From assembly GCF_004299785.2 (NCBI RefSeq), contig NZ_CP036246.2:868001-932000 (forward strand): a stretch of DNA of 64,000 bases, read 5' to 3'. The position numbers were made by a program, and so were the translations under genes. Positions 34,421 through 43,376 of this stretch are shown here, piece after piece. The notes below the pieces were generated by a model. It saw only the letters and a program-made list of their open reading frames with translations, was not told the origin of the DNA and searched no databases. How positions within the stretch are numbered: the first letter of the stretch is position 1; each line of letters starts with the position of its first letter. This stretch comes from Arcobacter porcinus (GTDB taxonomy: Bacteria > Campylobacterota > Campylobacteria > Campylobacterales > Arcobacteraceae).

Positions 34421-35078
34421 TTTCACAAAGTTTACTACAACAGATTATACAGGCGAATTAGCTTGTATAATCTGGCATATATCTTGCAACTTAAGATGTA
34501 CTTATTGCTACAACGACAATATAGTCTTTGCAAAAGAAGCAAAATATTCTCATAATGATATTTTAGAGTTTTTAAAAACAAGAAAAAATCTTTTAAGTGG
34601 AGTTGTTTTAAGTGGTGGAGAAGCTTCAATGCATGATTTAAAACCATTTTGCAAAGAGATAAAAAAACTAGGTTTTAAAATAAAACTAGATACAAATGGA
34701 ATAAATACACAAAAACTAAAAGAGCTTATAGAAGAGAATTTAATAGATTTTATCTCTTTAGATTTTAAATCTACAAAAGATAAATTTGAAAACATAACTC
34801 AAAGAAAATCATCTTTGTATGATTGTTTTATAAAAACTCTTACATATTTGATTAAAATAGAGTTCTCATTTGAATTAAGAACTACATTTAATGGAACACT
34901 TCTAAACGAAGATGATATAAATGAAATGATAAAAATAGCTTACAATTTAGGATATAAAAATAGTTTTTATATTCAAAACTTTTTACAAACAGATTCAAAT
35001 ATTGGAAATATAGATAAAAATATAGAGATAAATAGAGATAGAATAGTAAAAAATCTATTAAAAATTGAATATAGATAA
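34371..35078 (+). CDS. nrdG: Anaerobic ribonucleotide reductase activating protein (radical SAM)
   Basis: NrdG makes the glycyl radical on NrdD using SAM. The 235-residue protein has the radical SAM cluster motif Cys39-X3-Cys43-X2-Cys46 (HISCNLRCTYCYN), LSGGEASM and KLDTNG, typical of the NrdG/pyruvate formate-lyase-activase group. The start is uncertain: GTG at 34371 overlaps the glycyl-radical ORF by 50 bases, while TTG at 34398 would give MNQKVVYDF. The arrangement of main chain, radical tail and activase in one run is coherent. Confidence 0.92.
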   Translation: MSIDKENNLLNQKVVYDFTKFTTTDYTGELACIIWHISCNLRCTYCYNDNIVFAKEAKYSHNDILEFLKTRKNLLSGVVLSGGEASMHDLKPFCKEIKKLGFKIKLDTNGINTQKLKELIEENLIDFISLDFKSTKDKFENITQRKSSLYDCFIKTLTYLIKIEFSFELRTTFNGTLLNEDDINEMIKIAYNLGYKNSFYIQNFLQTDSNIGNIDKNIEINRDRIVKNLLKIEYR

Positions 35079-35149
35079 TATAAAAGTAAAACCACAAAAT
35101 AAGTAATAACTTGTTAATATATTGTTTCTAAAAATTTTAAGGAACTATT

Positions 35150-35599
35150 TTGAATAAACTTTATTACTCTTATGAAATGTGCAAAGAAGATACAAAAAAA
35201 TTAACAAATCTTATAAAAACTTTTGAAAGTGATGCACTTTTAGGTGTTGCAAGAGGTGGTTTGACTCTTACTCATCTTATAGCTCAAGCTCTAAATCAAA
35301 GAGATGTTTTTACAATAAACTCAATATCTTATGAAAGAAAATCTCAAAAAAATAGTGTTGATATCTTTAATATTCCAGATTTAAGTGAATATAAAAGAGT
35401 TTTGATTTTAGATGATATTGTTGATAGCGGAAAGACAATGAAAGCTATTTTGGAGCTTCTAAAAGAGAAATATCCAAATACAGAGTTTAAACTAGCAACT
35501 CTTTTTTATAAACCAACAGCTTTAATAAAACCTGATTTTTATATACATAAAACAGATGTTTGGATTGAGTTTTTTTGGGAAGTTGATATTCAAATTTAA
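35150..35599 (+). CDS. Phosphoribosyltransferase, Gpt-like
   Basis: This 149-residue type I phosphoribosyltransferase has the PRPP loop LILDDIVDSGKTMKAI at about residues 84-99 and the GVARGGLTLTHLIAQAL segment near residue 33, which resembles xanthine-guanine phosphoribosyltransferases. It would salvage a purine base; the exact base cannot be read. The start is TTG at 35150, supported by AAGGA about seven bases upstream. It stands after nrdG with a 71-base gap. Confidence 0.85.
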   Translation: MNKLYYSYEMCKEDTKKLTNLIKTFESDALLGVARGGLTLTHLIAQALNQRDVFTINSISYERKSQKNSVDIFNIPDLSEYKRVLILDDIVDSGKTMKAILELLKEKYPNTEFKLATLFYKPTALIKPDFYIHKTDVWIEFFWEVDIQI

Positions 35600-35612
35600 A
35601 AAAGGATAAGAA

Positions 35613-36005
35613 ATGATTTATGATAAAAGAGCTAGAAACTTTTTAGCAGTTTCTAGTTTAATGATGGCAAGTGCAATAATTTTAGGTGCTTTTGGTGCTC
35701 ATGGATTAAAAAAAATAATAAGTCCAGAGATGCTGGTTGTTTTTCATACAGGAGTTGAATATCAATTTTATAACACTTTTGGACTATTTTTTGTAACTTT
35801 TTTAACAATTCTAAGACCAAATAATAATAAATTAAAAGTTGTTCAATATCTTATTTTAATAGGGACTTTGATTTTCTCTTTTTCATTGTATTTTCTTACA
35901 ATTTTAAATATGCCAGTTTTAGGAGCAATAACTCCTATTGGTGGAACTTTACAAATAATTGCATATATTCTTTTAATGTATGCAATTTTAAAAGATAATA
36001 AATAA
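35613..36005 (+). CDS. DUF423 family inner membrane protein
   Basis: This 130-residue protein has four hydrophobic helices and the conserved LGAFGAHGLKK motif at about 25-35 together with TPIGGTLQIIAYILL near the C-terminus, which mark the DUF423 (YwdK/YgdD) family. Function is unknown. AAAGGA precedes the ATG. It lies 13 bases after the phosphoribosyltransferase and may be co-transcribed with it. Confidence 0.9.
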   Translation: MIYDKRARNFLAVSSLMMASAIILGAFGAHGLKKIISPEMLVVFHTGVEYQFYNTFGLFFVTFLTILRPNNNKLKVVQYLILIGTLIFSFSLYFLTILNMPVLGAITPIGGTLQIIAYILLMYAILKDNK

Positions 36006-36011
36006 GCAAAG

Positions 36012-36029
36012 CTTTGTTTTCAAAGTTTT
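36012..36029 (+). terminator. Weak hairpin between DUF423 and YajQ-like genes
   Basis: CTTTG (36012-36016) and CAAAG (36021-36025) form a short stem with a T4 loop, then TTTT. It is marginal as a terminator; readthrough into the next gene is likely. Confidence 0.3.
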
Positions 36030-36059
36030 AGAAATAATTTAAAAAAGGAGAAAATAAAA

Positions 36060-36560
36060 ATGGCAGTAAAAGAGCATTCATTAGATATTTCAGCAAAATT
36101 AGATCTTCAAGAGATGAAAAATGCTGTAATTCAAGCTCAAAAAGAGATTGATAATAGATATGATTTTAAAGGAATACCAAAAGATATTGATTTAAATATT
36201 GGTGCAAAAACTCTTACAATGACTAGTTCAAGTGATAATAAAGTTGATGCAATGTTAGATATTATGATTGCAAAAATGAATAAAAGAGGAATTAGTATAA
36301 ATTCTCTTGAAGAGATAAGAAAAGAGGATAGCAGTGGTGGAAATAGAAAATATAGCTATAAAATCATTGATAGCATAGAAAAAGATGAAGCAAAAAGAAT
36401 CCAAACAGAGATTAAAAATCTAAAAATCAAAGTAAGTGCTGTAAATCAAGGAGATAGTATAAGAGTAACTGGAAAAAATATTGATGATTTACAAACAGTT
36501 ATGAAACATTTAAGATCTTTAGATCTAAAAGCACCATTGGTTTTTGATAATTTTAAATAA
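36060..36560 (+). CDS. YajQ family cyclic-di-GMP-binding-type protein
   Basis: This 166-residue protein matches the YajQ/UPF0234 family: start MAVKEHSLDISAKLDLQEMK, NRYDFKGIP, and the C-terminal RVTGKNIDDLQTVMKHLR. Members bind nucleotides or c-di-GMP and have been linked to gene control, but the role in Campylobacterota is not established. Length is standard. AAAGGAG lies before the ATG, and the nudix gene follows after nine bases. Confidence 0.92.
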   Translation: MAVKEHSLDISAKLDLQEMKNAVIQAQKEIDNRYDFKGIPKDIDLNIGAKTLTMTSSSDNKVDAMLDIMIAKMNKRGISINSLEEIRKEDSSGGNRKYSYKIIDSIEKDEAKRIQTEIKNLKIKVSAVNQGDSIRVTGKNIDDLQTVMKHLRSLDLKAPLVFDNFK

Positions 36561-36569
36561 GGAAAAACT

Positions 36570-37151
36570 TTGCAAAATATCATAAGTGATATAAAAACTG
36601 AAGAGCTAAAAGAGTCAAACTATATAAAACCTATAAAAGTAAAATTTACTCAAAATGGAGTAAAAAAAACTTGGGAAGCTGTAAGAAGCCATGATAGTGT
36701 ATCAATTCTTATATATCATACACAAAAAAAATCTTTTGTGCTTGTAAAACAGTTTAGAGTTCCTGTTTATTTAAATGATAAAAATGTAACTTTTACTTAT
36801 GAACTTTGTGCTGGACTTGTAGATAAGGATATGAGTTTAGAACAAATTGCTTCTGAAGAGATTGATGAAGAGTGCGGATATAAAGTAGATGCAAAAAATC
36901 TTATTAAAATCACATCGTTTTTTACAAATGTTGGGATAAGTGGAGCAAAACAGCACTTATATTTTGCAAAAGTTGATGAAAGTATGAAAATCCACAGTGG
37001 TGGTGGAATAAATGATGAACAAATAGAGTTATACTTTTTAGAAAAAGATGATATTGATAATTTTATTTTTGATGAAAATAAAGCAAAAACTCCAGGTCTT
37101 ATGTTTAGTCTTTATTGGTTTTTAAAAAAAGAGAAAGAGCTAAAAATATAG
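36570..37151 (+). CDS. NUDIX hydrolase, nucleotide-sugar pyrophosphatase-like
   Basis: This 193-residue protein has the Nudix box GLVDKDMSLEQIASEEIDEE at about residues 89-108 in a variant form, preceded by FTYELCAG. Upstream strand VLVKQFRVPVYL and downstream TSFFTNVGISGAKQHLYFAKV are typical of ADP-ribose/UDP-glucose pyrophosphatases (NUDT14-like). It starts with TTG at 36570 after AAGGA. A role in removing nucleotide sugars is likely; the substrate is not decided by sequence. Confidence 0.85.
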   Translation: MQNIISDIKTEELKESNYIKPIKVKFTQNGVKKTWEAVRSHDSVSILIYHTQKKSFVLVKQFRVPVYLNDKNVTFTYELCAGLVDKDMSLEQIASEEIDEECGYKVDAKNLIKITSFFTNVGISGAKQHLYFAKVDESMKIHSGGGINDEQIELYFLEKDDIDNFIFDENKAKTPGLMFSLYWFLKKEKELKI

Positions 37152-37565
37152 ATGAAATATATTTTTGTTTTACTATTTTTATTCTTATCTTTGTTTGCAA
37201 ATGAACAAGATAGCTTACTATTTATTACAAAACCAGAATATGGAAAGATGTTATATGAAAACCCAAGAGGAATAGGGTGTAACACTTGTCATGGAGATAA
37301 AGCTGAAGGTAAAAAAATAGTTCAATTTAAGCATATCTATAAAGAAGATAAATATCTTTGTACTTTATATACTCCAAATATAAAAGAGGTAAGTTATGAA
37401 ACTTTTAAAGATAAAGTAAATCAAAGAAAAAATAGGAAAAAAAGCTTCAAAGATGATGAAATTTGTGAGAAGCTTATTTACAACTCAAATATAATGCCTA
37501 CATATCATCTCACAGAAGAAGAGATAGAATCAATTTATTACTATATAAAAAGTATAAAAAAATAA
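37152..37565 (+). CDS. Small periplasmic c-type cytochrome
   Basis: This 137-residue protein has a signal peptide (about 1-16, KYIFVLLFLFLSLFA), one haem site Cys43-X2-Cys46-His47 (GCNTCHGDKAEG) and a plausible distal Met in SNIMPTYHLTEEEI. This is a mono-haem cytochrome c of class I type with a lysine-rich middle part. It would carry electrons in the periplasm; the partner is unknown. The ATG directly follows the nudix stop codon. Confidence 0.88.
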   Translation: MKYIFVLLFLFLSLFANEQDSLLFITKPEYGKMLYENPRGIGCNTCHGDKAEGKKIVQFKHIYKEDKYLCTLYTPNIKEVSYETFKDKVNQRKNRKKSFKDDEICEKLIYNSNIMPTYHLTEEEIESIYYYIKSIKK

Positions 37566-37594
37566 TTTTTATTGATAATTTATTAATTTTTTAA

Positions 37595-37600
37595 TATAAT
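37595..37600 (+). promoter_or_regulatory. Putative -10 box for the chemoreceptor gene
   Basis: A perfect TATAAT lies 29 bases before the ATG at 37629, with TAAGGA as ribosome binding site between them. No sigma-54 or sigma-28 motif is evident. Confidence 0.4.
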
Positions 37601-37628
37601 AAATTAATTTACCTAAGGAAAACAGAAT

Positions 37629-40166
37629 ATGAAAAAAATGACTATTAATTTAAGATTTACATTAATAAATCTATTTTTTACACTACTAGCTTTAGTTATA
37701 GGGTATTTAATTTTAAATAGCTATAAAAATAGTTTAGAAGATAATGTATATGAAGATGTAGTTAAAGATTTACAAAACTTAAATGATATAAGAGTTGGTG
37801 CTAAACTTGATGTTGGAATATCAAATGCTATTTCAATAGTAAATGATTCAAATATTCAAGATGCTTTGCTTTATCAAGATAGAAAACTTGCAATAAATTC
37901 TATTGAATCTTTAAGTAAAAATATGAAGGAATCTACACCTTTTAAAAATATAAGAATTCATCTTCACACAAGAGATAATCACTCTTTCTTAAGATCATGG
38001 AATATAGATAGTTTTGGTGATGATTTGAGTTCATTTAGAGCAAGTGTTGTTGAAGTAAATAAAAATAAAAAAGCTATAAATGGTTTTGAAATTGGAAATG
38101 CTGGATTAGAGCTAAGAGCTGTTGTTCCTGTATTTAAAGGTTCAACTCATGTAGGTTCTATAGAATTTATGCAAGGATTAAACTCTATTGCAAAAGATTT
38201 TAAAGATGACAATAGAGCATATATACTTTTAATGGATACAAAATTAGCAACAGCAAATTATGATAAAGATAAACTACTAAATGGATATTTGATTTCTCAA
38301 AATTTTGTAGATGAAGCTTTTTTAAAAGATGCAAAAGGGATTGATTTTAAAAAATTATTTAAAGACAATTATCTAGTTTCAAAAAACTATTTTTATACAT
38401 ATAAAGAGATAGTTGATTTTCAAGGTAAAAAATTAGGAATTACTCTTCTTGCTGAACCAATTAAACATGTAGAACATGCTATTGAACAAGCATCAAAAAT
38501 AGTATATGTAGCTTTAATCATTCTTGTATTAGCTCTTATTGGAACTATGATTGCTTCATTAATCTCTATGAAAAGAAGTATTATTAAACCTATAACTAAT
38601 CTTAAAAAATCGATAGAATCTATAAAAAACAATTCAAAGAATGCAACAAGAATAGAGATAGATTCAGAAGATGAAATAGGTGAAGTTGTAAATAGCTTTA
38701 ATAGTTATTTAGACTCTATTGAAGAGGGAATTAGAAAAGATCAAATTGTTATTGATGAGACAAAAAACATTATTGAAAAAGTTAATGCAGGACTATATAA
38801 TGATAGTGTAAAAGGAAAAGCAAACTCTTCAAGAGTAAATTCACTTGTAAGTGAAATAAATGAAATGATAGGAAAAACTCAATCAAATCTAACACAAGTA
38901 AGTGATGCTTTAGTTGCATTATCTCATGCAAAATTTGATTATAAAGTTCCAGATATAAAAAATACAACAGGTATTATAGCTTCTTTATTAAGTGGGATAA
39001 GAGTTACTCAATCAAGTATAAATGAGATTATGTGTTTAATTGATAAATCAACTATTGAGCTTACACAAAGTTCATCAGAGCTTGAAAAAGCTTCAAAAGT
39101 ATTAAGTGAATCATCTAATATTCAAGCAGCTTCTTTAGAAGAAACAGCTGCTGCTATTGAAGAGATTAGTGCAACAATAACAAGAAGTAGTCAAAATGCT
39201 ACAAATATGGCAAAACAAGCAACAAATGTTACTGAATCAACAAATCAGGGATTAGCACTAGCAGAGCAAACAGCTATTTCAATGGATGAGATAAATAAAG
39301 AAGTTTCAGAGATAAATGAAGCAATAAGTGTAATTGATAATATTGCATTCCAAACAAATATTTTAAGTTTAAATGCAGCTGTTGAAGCTGCAACTGCTGG
39401 AGAAGCTGGAAAAGGGTTTGCTGTTGTTGCACAAGAAGTAAGAAATCTTGCAAATAGAAGTGCAGAAGCAGCAAATGAGATTAAATTAATTGTTGAAAAA
39501 GCAACTTTAAAAGCTAGAGAAGGTAAAAATACTACAAATAGAATGATTGATGGATTTAATGAACTTCATGAAAGTATTAATATTACAATAGGCTTAATTG
39601 AAGATGTTTCAACAGCAAGTAAAGAACAACAACAAGCTATGGAACAAATTACTTCTACTGTAAATAGTTTAGATCAAGCAACTCAAAAGAATGCAAGTCT
39701 TGCTTCAAATATAAGTGAAATGGCAATTCAAACTTCAAAATTAGCTTTAAATTTAAATGAAACTATACATCAAACATCTTTTGATAAAGAGGCATATAAA
39801 AGAATTTGTGATACAAGTATGATTATTGATATAAATAAGTTAAAATCAGACCATATTGTATTTAAAAATAATAATTTTGCTGCTTGTAAAGAGGGTCATG
39901 TTTGTACAGTTACAAATTCAAAAGAGTGCAATTTGGGTAAATGGATATTTGCAAATAGTAATAAAAGTTTTGCTAAAACTCCTGAGTGGGAAAAATTAAA
40001 TAAAGCTCATGATTTAGTACATAGTTTAGTTCAAGAGACTATTGTTTTATATTCAAAATCAAAACCAAATAGCGAAATATTTAAAGTAACAAATGAGATA
40101 GAAGAAAATACACAAATTGTATTTGAAATGTTAAATAAAGTAAGAGAGATTAACTGTAATAACTAA
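37629..40166 (+). CDS. Methyl-accepting chemotaxis protein with CZB domain
   Basis: This 845-residue chemoreceptor has an N-terminal membrane helix (about 8-27), a periplasmic Cache-like sensor (about 28-285, with [20 protein letters not shown]), a second membrane helix (about 290-312), a HAMP domain, a signalling region with the hairpin-tip sequence [19 protein letters not shown], and a C-terminal CZB zinc-binding domain (about 735-845). The CZB ligands are visible as [22 protein letters not shown] and [11 protein letters not shown] receptors sense zinc or oxidants such as hypochlorous acid. The ligand of the periplasmic sensor is not known. A response regulator follows after 63 bases. Confidence 0.93.
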   Translation: MKKMTINLRFTLINLFFTLLALVIGYLILNSYKNSLEDNVYEDVVKDLQNLNDIRVGAKLDVGISNAISIVNDSNIQDALLYQDRKLAINSIESLSKNMKESTPFKNIRIHLHTRDNHSFLRSWNIDSFGDDLSSFRASVVEVNKNKKAINGFEIGNAGLELRAVVPVFKGSTHVGSIEFMQGLNSIAKDFKDDNRAYILLMDTKLATANYDKDKLLNGYLISQNFVDEAFLKDAKGIDFKKLFKDNYLVSKNYFYTYKEIVDFQGKKLGITLLAEPIKHVEHAIEQASKIVYVALIILVLALIGTMIASLISMKRSIIKPITNLKKSIESIKNNSKNATRIEIDSEDEIGEVVNSFNSYLDSIEEGIRKDQIVIDETKNIIEKVNAGLYNDSVKGKANSSRVNSLVSEINEMIGKTQSNLTQVSDALVALSHAKFDYKVPDIKNTTGIIASLLSGIRVTQSSINEIMCLIDKSTIELTQSSSELEKASKVLSESSNIQAASLEETAAAIEEISATITRSSQNATNMAKQATNVTESTNQGLALAEQTAISMDEINKEVSEINEAISVIDNIAFQTNILSLNAAVEAATAGEAGKGFAVVAQEVRNLANRSAEAANEIKLIVEKATLKAREGKNTTNRMIDGFNELHESINITIGLIEDVSTASKEQQQAMEQITSTVNSLDQATQKNASLASNISEMAIQTSKLALNLNETIHQTSFDKEAYKRICDTSMIIDINKLKSDHIVFKNNNFAACKEGHVCTVTNSKECNLGKWIFANSNKSFAKTPEWEKLNKAHDLVHSLVQETIVLYSKSKPNSEIFKVTNEIEENTQIVFEMLNKVREINCNN

Positions 40167-40229
40167 ATCATTATAAATTTTAAAGAATAATTTGTTATTA
40201 TTATTTTCAAATTTAAAAAAAGAGTTATA

Positions 40230-40913
40230 ATGAAAAAAGTATTAAGAAAAAATATAAATGCAAAAGCACTTTTTATAAGCGATGATAAGAGTATAGAGAG
40301 TGAGTTTCAAAATGAGTTTAAAGAATTAATTATATTAAATAATAAATTATTTTCATCATTAAATGATATTGAGAATAGTGATATAATTATTTTAGATTTT
40401 GATCTAAAAAAAGATTTCATAAATGAAATAATGGAACTTATAGCTAAAAAATTAGCTTTTGTTCCAATTATTGCAATTGGTTCTAAACAAAGTGAAGAAG
40501 TATTAGAAAGAGCTATAAACTTAAAAGCATATACTTTCCTTGCAAAACCATATATAAAGAGTCAACTAGGACTTTCTATTCTAATGTGTTTAAATCAAAC
40601 ACAAAGATCTGATAAATTTAAATTAAGTGAAGGTATTTACTATGATAAATACAAAGATCAATTTTTTGATAAATCAAATACAATGATCGAGTTCACAAGA
40701 CTTGAAAAAGGTTTTTTAAAACTATTAATTGATAGATTAGATGAAATGACTGATTATGATATGATTCAAGAAGAGGTTTGGAAAGGTAAAAAGATGTCAA
40801 TTTTTACTATGAGAAATATTGTAAATAAAATTAGAATAAAAACTTATTATGATATTATCAAAAATCATTCAGGAAGAGGTTATACAATTGACCTTAGTAA
40901 CTATTCAAAATAG
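40230..40913 (+). CDS. OmpR-family response regulator, no adjacent kinase
   Basis: This 227-residue protein has a receiver (about 10-120) with Asp18/Asp19, phospho-acceptor Asp56 (IILDFDL), a Ser in IAIGS and Lys108 in FLAKPY, then a winged-helix effector (about 130-227) ending GRGYTIDLSN. The key receiver residues are present, so it is probably phosphorylated. No histidine kinase is adjacent; the chemoreceptor upstream is the only signalling neighbour. A long N-terminal basic start (MKKVLRKNINAKAL) precedes the first strand. Confidence 0.88.
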   Translation: MKKVLRKNINAKALFISDDKSIESEFQNEFKELIILNNKLFSSLNDIENSDIIILDFDLKKDFINEIMELIAKKLAFVPIIAIGSKQSEEVLERAINLKAYTFLAKPYIKSQLGLSILMCLNQTQRSDKFKLSEGIYYDKYKDQFFDKSNTMIEFTRLEKGFLKLLIDRLDEMTDYDMIQEEVWKGKKMSIFTMRNIVNKIRIKTYYDIIKNHSGRGYTIDLSNYSK

Positions 40914-40940
40914 ATATTTCAAAACAAGGAAACAGATAAA

Positions 40941-41132
40941 ATGCTAGAAGAGATTGTTTTGAGTAAAAAAGATCTTGTTAAGCTCTTTGAAGAAGGCATT
41001 TTAAAAGATAAAGAAAAAAATTGGCTTTATGAAGATAAAGAGGTTAAAATTGTGGCTTTACATAAAGTAGAGCCAAAATTTTTACAAGATTTAACAAATG
41101 CTGAATATTTCAAAATAGTTTTTATAAAGTAG
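40941..41132 (+). CDS. Small hypothetical protein
   Basis: I do not recognise this 63-residue soluble protein. It starts MLEEIVLSKKDLVKLFEEGI and ends in a hydrophobic strand (AEYFKIVFIK), suggesting a small alpha/beta fold. AAGGAAA precedes the ATG and it lies 27 bases after the response regulator on the same strand, so the two may share a transcript. It ends 12 bases before the convergent lgt stop. Confidence 0.6.
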   Translation: MLEEIVLSKKDLVKLFEEGILKDKEKNWLYEDKEVKIVALHKVEPKFLQDLTNAEYFKIVFIK

Positions 41133-41144
41133 TATTTATCTGAT

Positions 41145-41966
41145 CTATCTTTTTAATTTTAGCTTTTTAAACTTTATTAAGTAAATATATAAACATACAA
41201 ATAATATAAAAGACGATTGTAATATTCCCATTGTTAGCCAGTTTCCTGCTAAAAATCCTAATTGTGAATCTGGTTCTCTAAAAAACTCTGCAATAATTCT
41301 AGCAATTGCATATAAAATTCCATATAATAAAGCTAACTCCCCATCAAATCTCTTTTTATTTCTAAAATATAATAATATTAAAAATACAAAAAGTCCCTCT
41401 AAAATTGCTTCATATAATTGTGATGGATGTCTTAATACTCCATCTACATAAATTCCCCAAGGAAGCTCTGTAACTCTTCCTACAAGTTCTTGATTTATAA
41501 AGTTTCCAACTCTTCCAAAAATATATGCAGCACTAATTCCTAGAACTGCGATATCTGTTAAAAACCAAAAAGATATATTCTTTCTTTTTGCAAAAAGAAA
41601 ACTAGCTATTATAAATCCTAAAAAAGCTCCATGGTAACTCATTCCAGCAATTCCAACATAAACACCATTTACATAAGGATTAAATATTTGCCAAGGATGT
41701 GTTAAATAGTAAGTTGTATTTGGATCGTAAAATAAAATATATCCAAATCTTGCTCCTAAAATAACTCCAATCTCTGCCCACCAAATATAAGAATCAAAAA
41801 TATCTTGCTTGATATTTATTTTATCATACTGTATAAACCACTTTGCAATAAAAATAGCACTTAAAAGTGCTAAAGCATACATAATTCCATACCAGTGAAC
41901 AGAAATTTCACCTAAGTTAAATGCAACAGGATCAAACTTTGAGTATATATTTTGCCAAAATTCCAT
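41145..41966 (-). CDS. lgt: Prolipoprotein diacylglyceryl transferase
   Basis: Lgt adds diacylglycerol to the lipobox cysteine of prolipoproteins in the inner membrane. The 273-residue protein has seven hydrophobic helices, the HWYGIMYALALL start, the signature GRVGNFINQELVGRV (about 150-164), and YHGAFLGFI with the conserved His. Length is normal. It is downstream of the Fe-S oxidoreductase gene with a nine-base gap, so the two are likely co-transcribed. Confidence 0.95.
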   Translation of the reverse strand: MEFWQNIYSKFDPVAFNLGEISVHWYGIMYALALLSAIFIAKWFIQYDKINIKQDIFDSYIWWAEIGVILGARFGYILFYDPNTTYYLTHPWQIFNPYVNGVYVGIAGMSYHGAFLGFIIASFLFAKRKNISFWFLTDIAVLGISAAYIFGRVGNFINQELVGRVTELPWGIYVDGVLRHPSQLYEAILEGLFVFLILLYFRNKKRFDGELALLYGILYAIARIIAEFFREPDSQLGFLAGNWLTMGILQSSFILFVCLYIYLIKFKKLKLKR

Positions 41967-41975
41967 AAATATCTC

Positions 41976-43256
41976 TTAATCTTCCAAAGCTTCAGCTATT
42001 AATTCAATTGGATTTTTAAATACAACATCCACTTTTGCATTATATAAACTATCTGTAATTTGCATTCTACAAGCACTACATTCAGCACTTACAATCTGTG
42101 CTTTAGTATCTCTTATCATAGCTGCTTTTGGAGCACCTGCTGCTCTTGCGAAGCTAAATTTTTCTGTTTGCATAGTAACTCCACCAAAACCACAACATCT
42201 ATTTGAATCACTCATCTCTTTTAAAACATAGTTTTGTTTTAAAAGTTCTCTTGGTTCTTTCCAAACACCTTGCATTTTTTTAGCATGACAAGGATCGTGA
42301 TAAGTTACCATTTGATCAAATTTTTTACCATTTTTTGATAAAATATCTTTCAATTCTGTACTATTTTCAAGCCATTTTGTAGCTAAAAATATCTTTTTTG
42401 ATAGTTTTATAGCTCTTTCTTGCCACAAAGGTTGATCATGTAAAAAATGTTCCCAATCTTTATTTATCATAGCACTACAAGTAGCTTCAGGAATAATAAC
42501 TGCTTCAACATCATCTATCCAAGATTCAAAGTATTCAATATTTTTTTTAGTTAAATAATCAACTGTATCAAAAGCTCCTGTAAAATATGCAGGTGCTCCA
42601 CAGCATAGTTGTTTTTTAGGTATAAAAATATCATACTCTAGTTTTTTAAGTATTTTTACTAAACTATCCCCTGTATTTGTGTAAGTATAGTTACTCATAC
42701 AACCAATAAAAATAGCAATTTTTCCTTTTTTCTCAACTTTACTAAATTTCATATTTTCAGGATATTTATTTAAGAAGCTAATACTATCTGCATATGGTAA
42801 AGCTCTATCTTTTTTTACTATTGGAAGAGTAAATCTTGGAGTTGCACTCTGTTTTTCAGCATCAATTTTAATTCCACATGTTTGAAACATATATCCAAGT
42901 TTTGACATAAAATCCATAATTTTTCTATGTCTTAATAAAAAGAAAAATAATCTTTTATACCAAGCAATTCCATATTTTTTCGCAATATCACTTCTTACTT
43001 GCTCTATTATCATATCTGTTGGAAGTGAATTTGGACAAACTTCAACACAGTTTGTACATAAAAAACAGGATTCAAAAATCTCTTTTACAGTTTTATCAAG
43101 CTCAAGCTCATCTCTTTTATATGCACCAAGAAGATCTATAAATCCTCTAGGGCTTGTTGCTTCATCTTGATTTATATTAAAAATAGTACAAACAGGTTTA
43201 CATTTTCCACACTTTACACAATCATCAGAAATCTTTGTATAATCAAATTTATTCAT
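41976..43256 (-). CDS. Fe-S oxidoreductase, GlcF/heterodisulfide-reductase-like subunit
   Basis: This 426-residue protein has two ferredoxin-type clusters (CVKCGKCKPVC at about 14-24 and CFLCTNCVEVC at about 64-74) and two C-terminal CCG domains (LCCGAPAYF and RCCGFGGVT). This is the glycolate oxidase GlcF / lactate utilisation / HdrD layout. It should pass electrons between a flavin dehydrogenase and the quinone pool, but no such dehydrogenase is next to it. The electron donor is therefore open. It precedes lgt on the same strand. Confidence 0.88.
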   Translation of the reverse strand: MNKFDYTKISDDCVKCGKCKPVCTIFNINQDEATSPRGFIDLLGAYKRDELELDKTVKEIFESCFLCTNCVEVCPNSLPTDMIIEQVRSDIAKKYGIAWYKRLFFFLLRHRKIMDFMSKLGYMFQTCGIKIDAEKQSATPRFTLPIVKKDRALPYADSISFLNKYPENMKFSKVEKKGKIAIFIGCMSNYTYTNTGDSLVKILKKLEYDIFIPKKQLCCGAPAYFTGAFDTVDYLTKKNIEYFESWIDDVEAVIIPEATCSAMINKDWEHFLHDQPLWQERAIKLSKKIFLATKWLENSTELKDILSKNGKKFDQMVTYHDPCHAKKMQGVWKEPRELLKQNYVLKEMSDSNRCCGFGGVTMQTEKFSFARAAGAPKAAMIRDTKAQIVSAECSACRMQITDSLYNAKVDVVFKNPIELIAEALED

Positions 43257-43331
43257 CTAAAAAAGCCTTATAAAATATATAAATAAAGTGTTTAATATAC
43301 AAGAAAAAAGGTTAAAATAAGTTAAATGAAA

Positions 43332-43337
43332 TATGAT
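43332..43337 (+). promoter_or_regulatory. Putative -10 box for comEC
   Basis: TATGATAATAAC lies about 40 bases before the comEC ATG at 43377, in the 120-base divergent gap with the Fe-S oxidoreductase gene. The gap shows no other clear signal. Confidence 0.3.
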
Positions 43338-43376
43338 AATAACAATATATGAGCAAAATAAATATAGGTTAATTAT

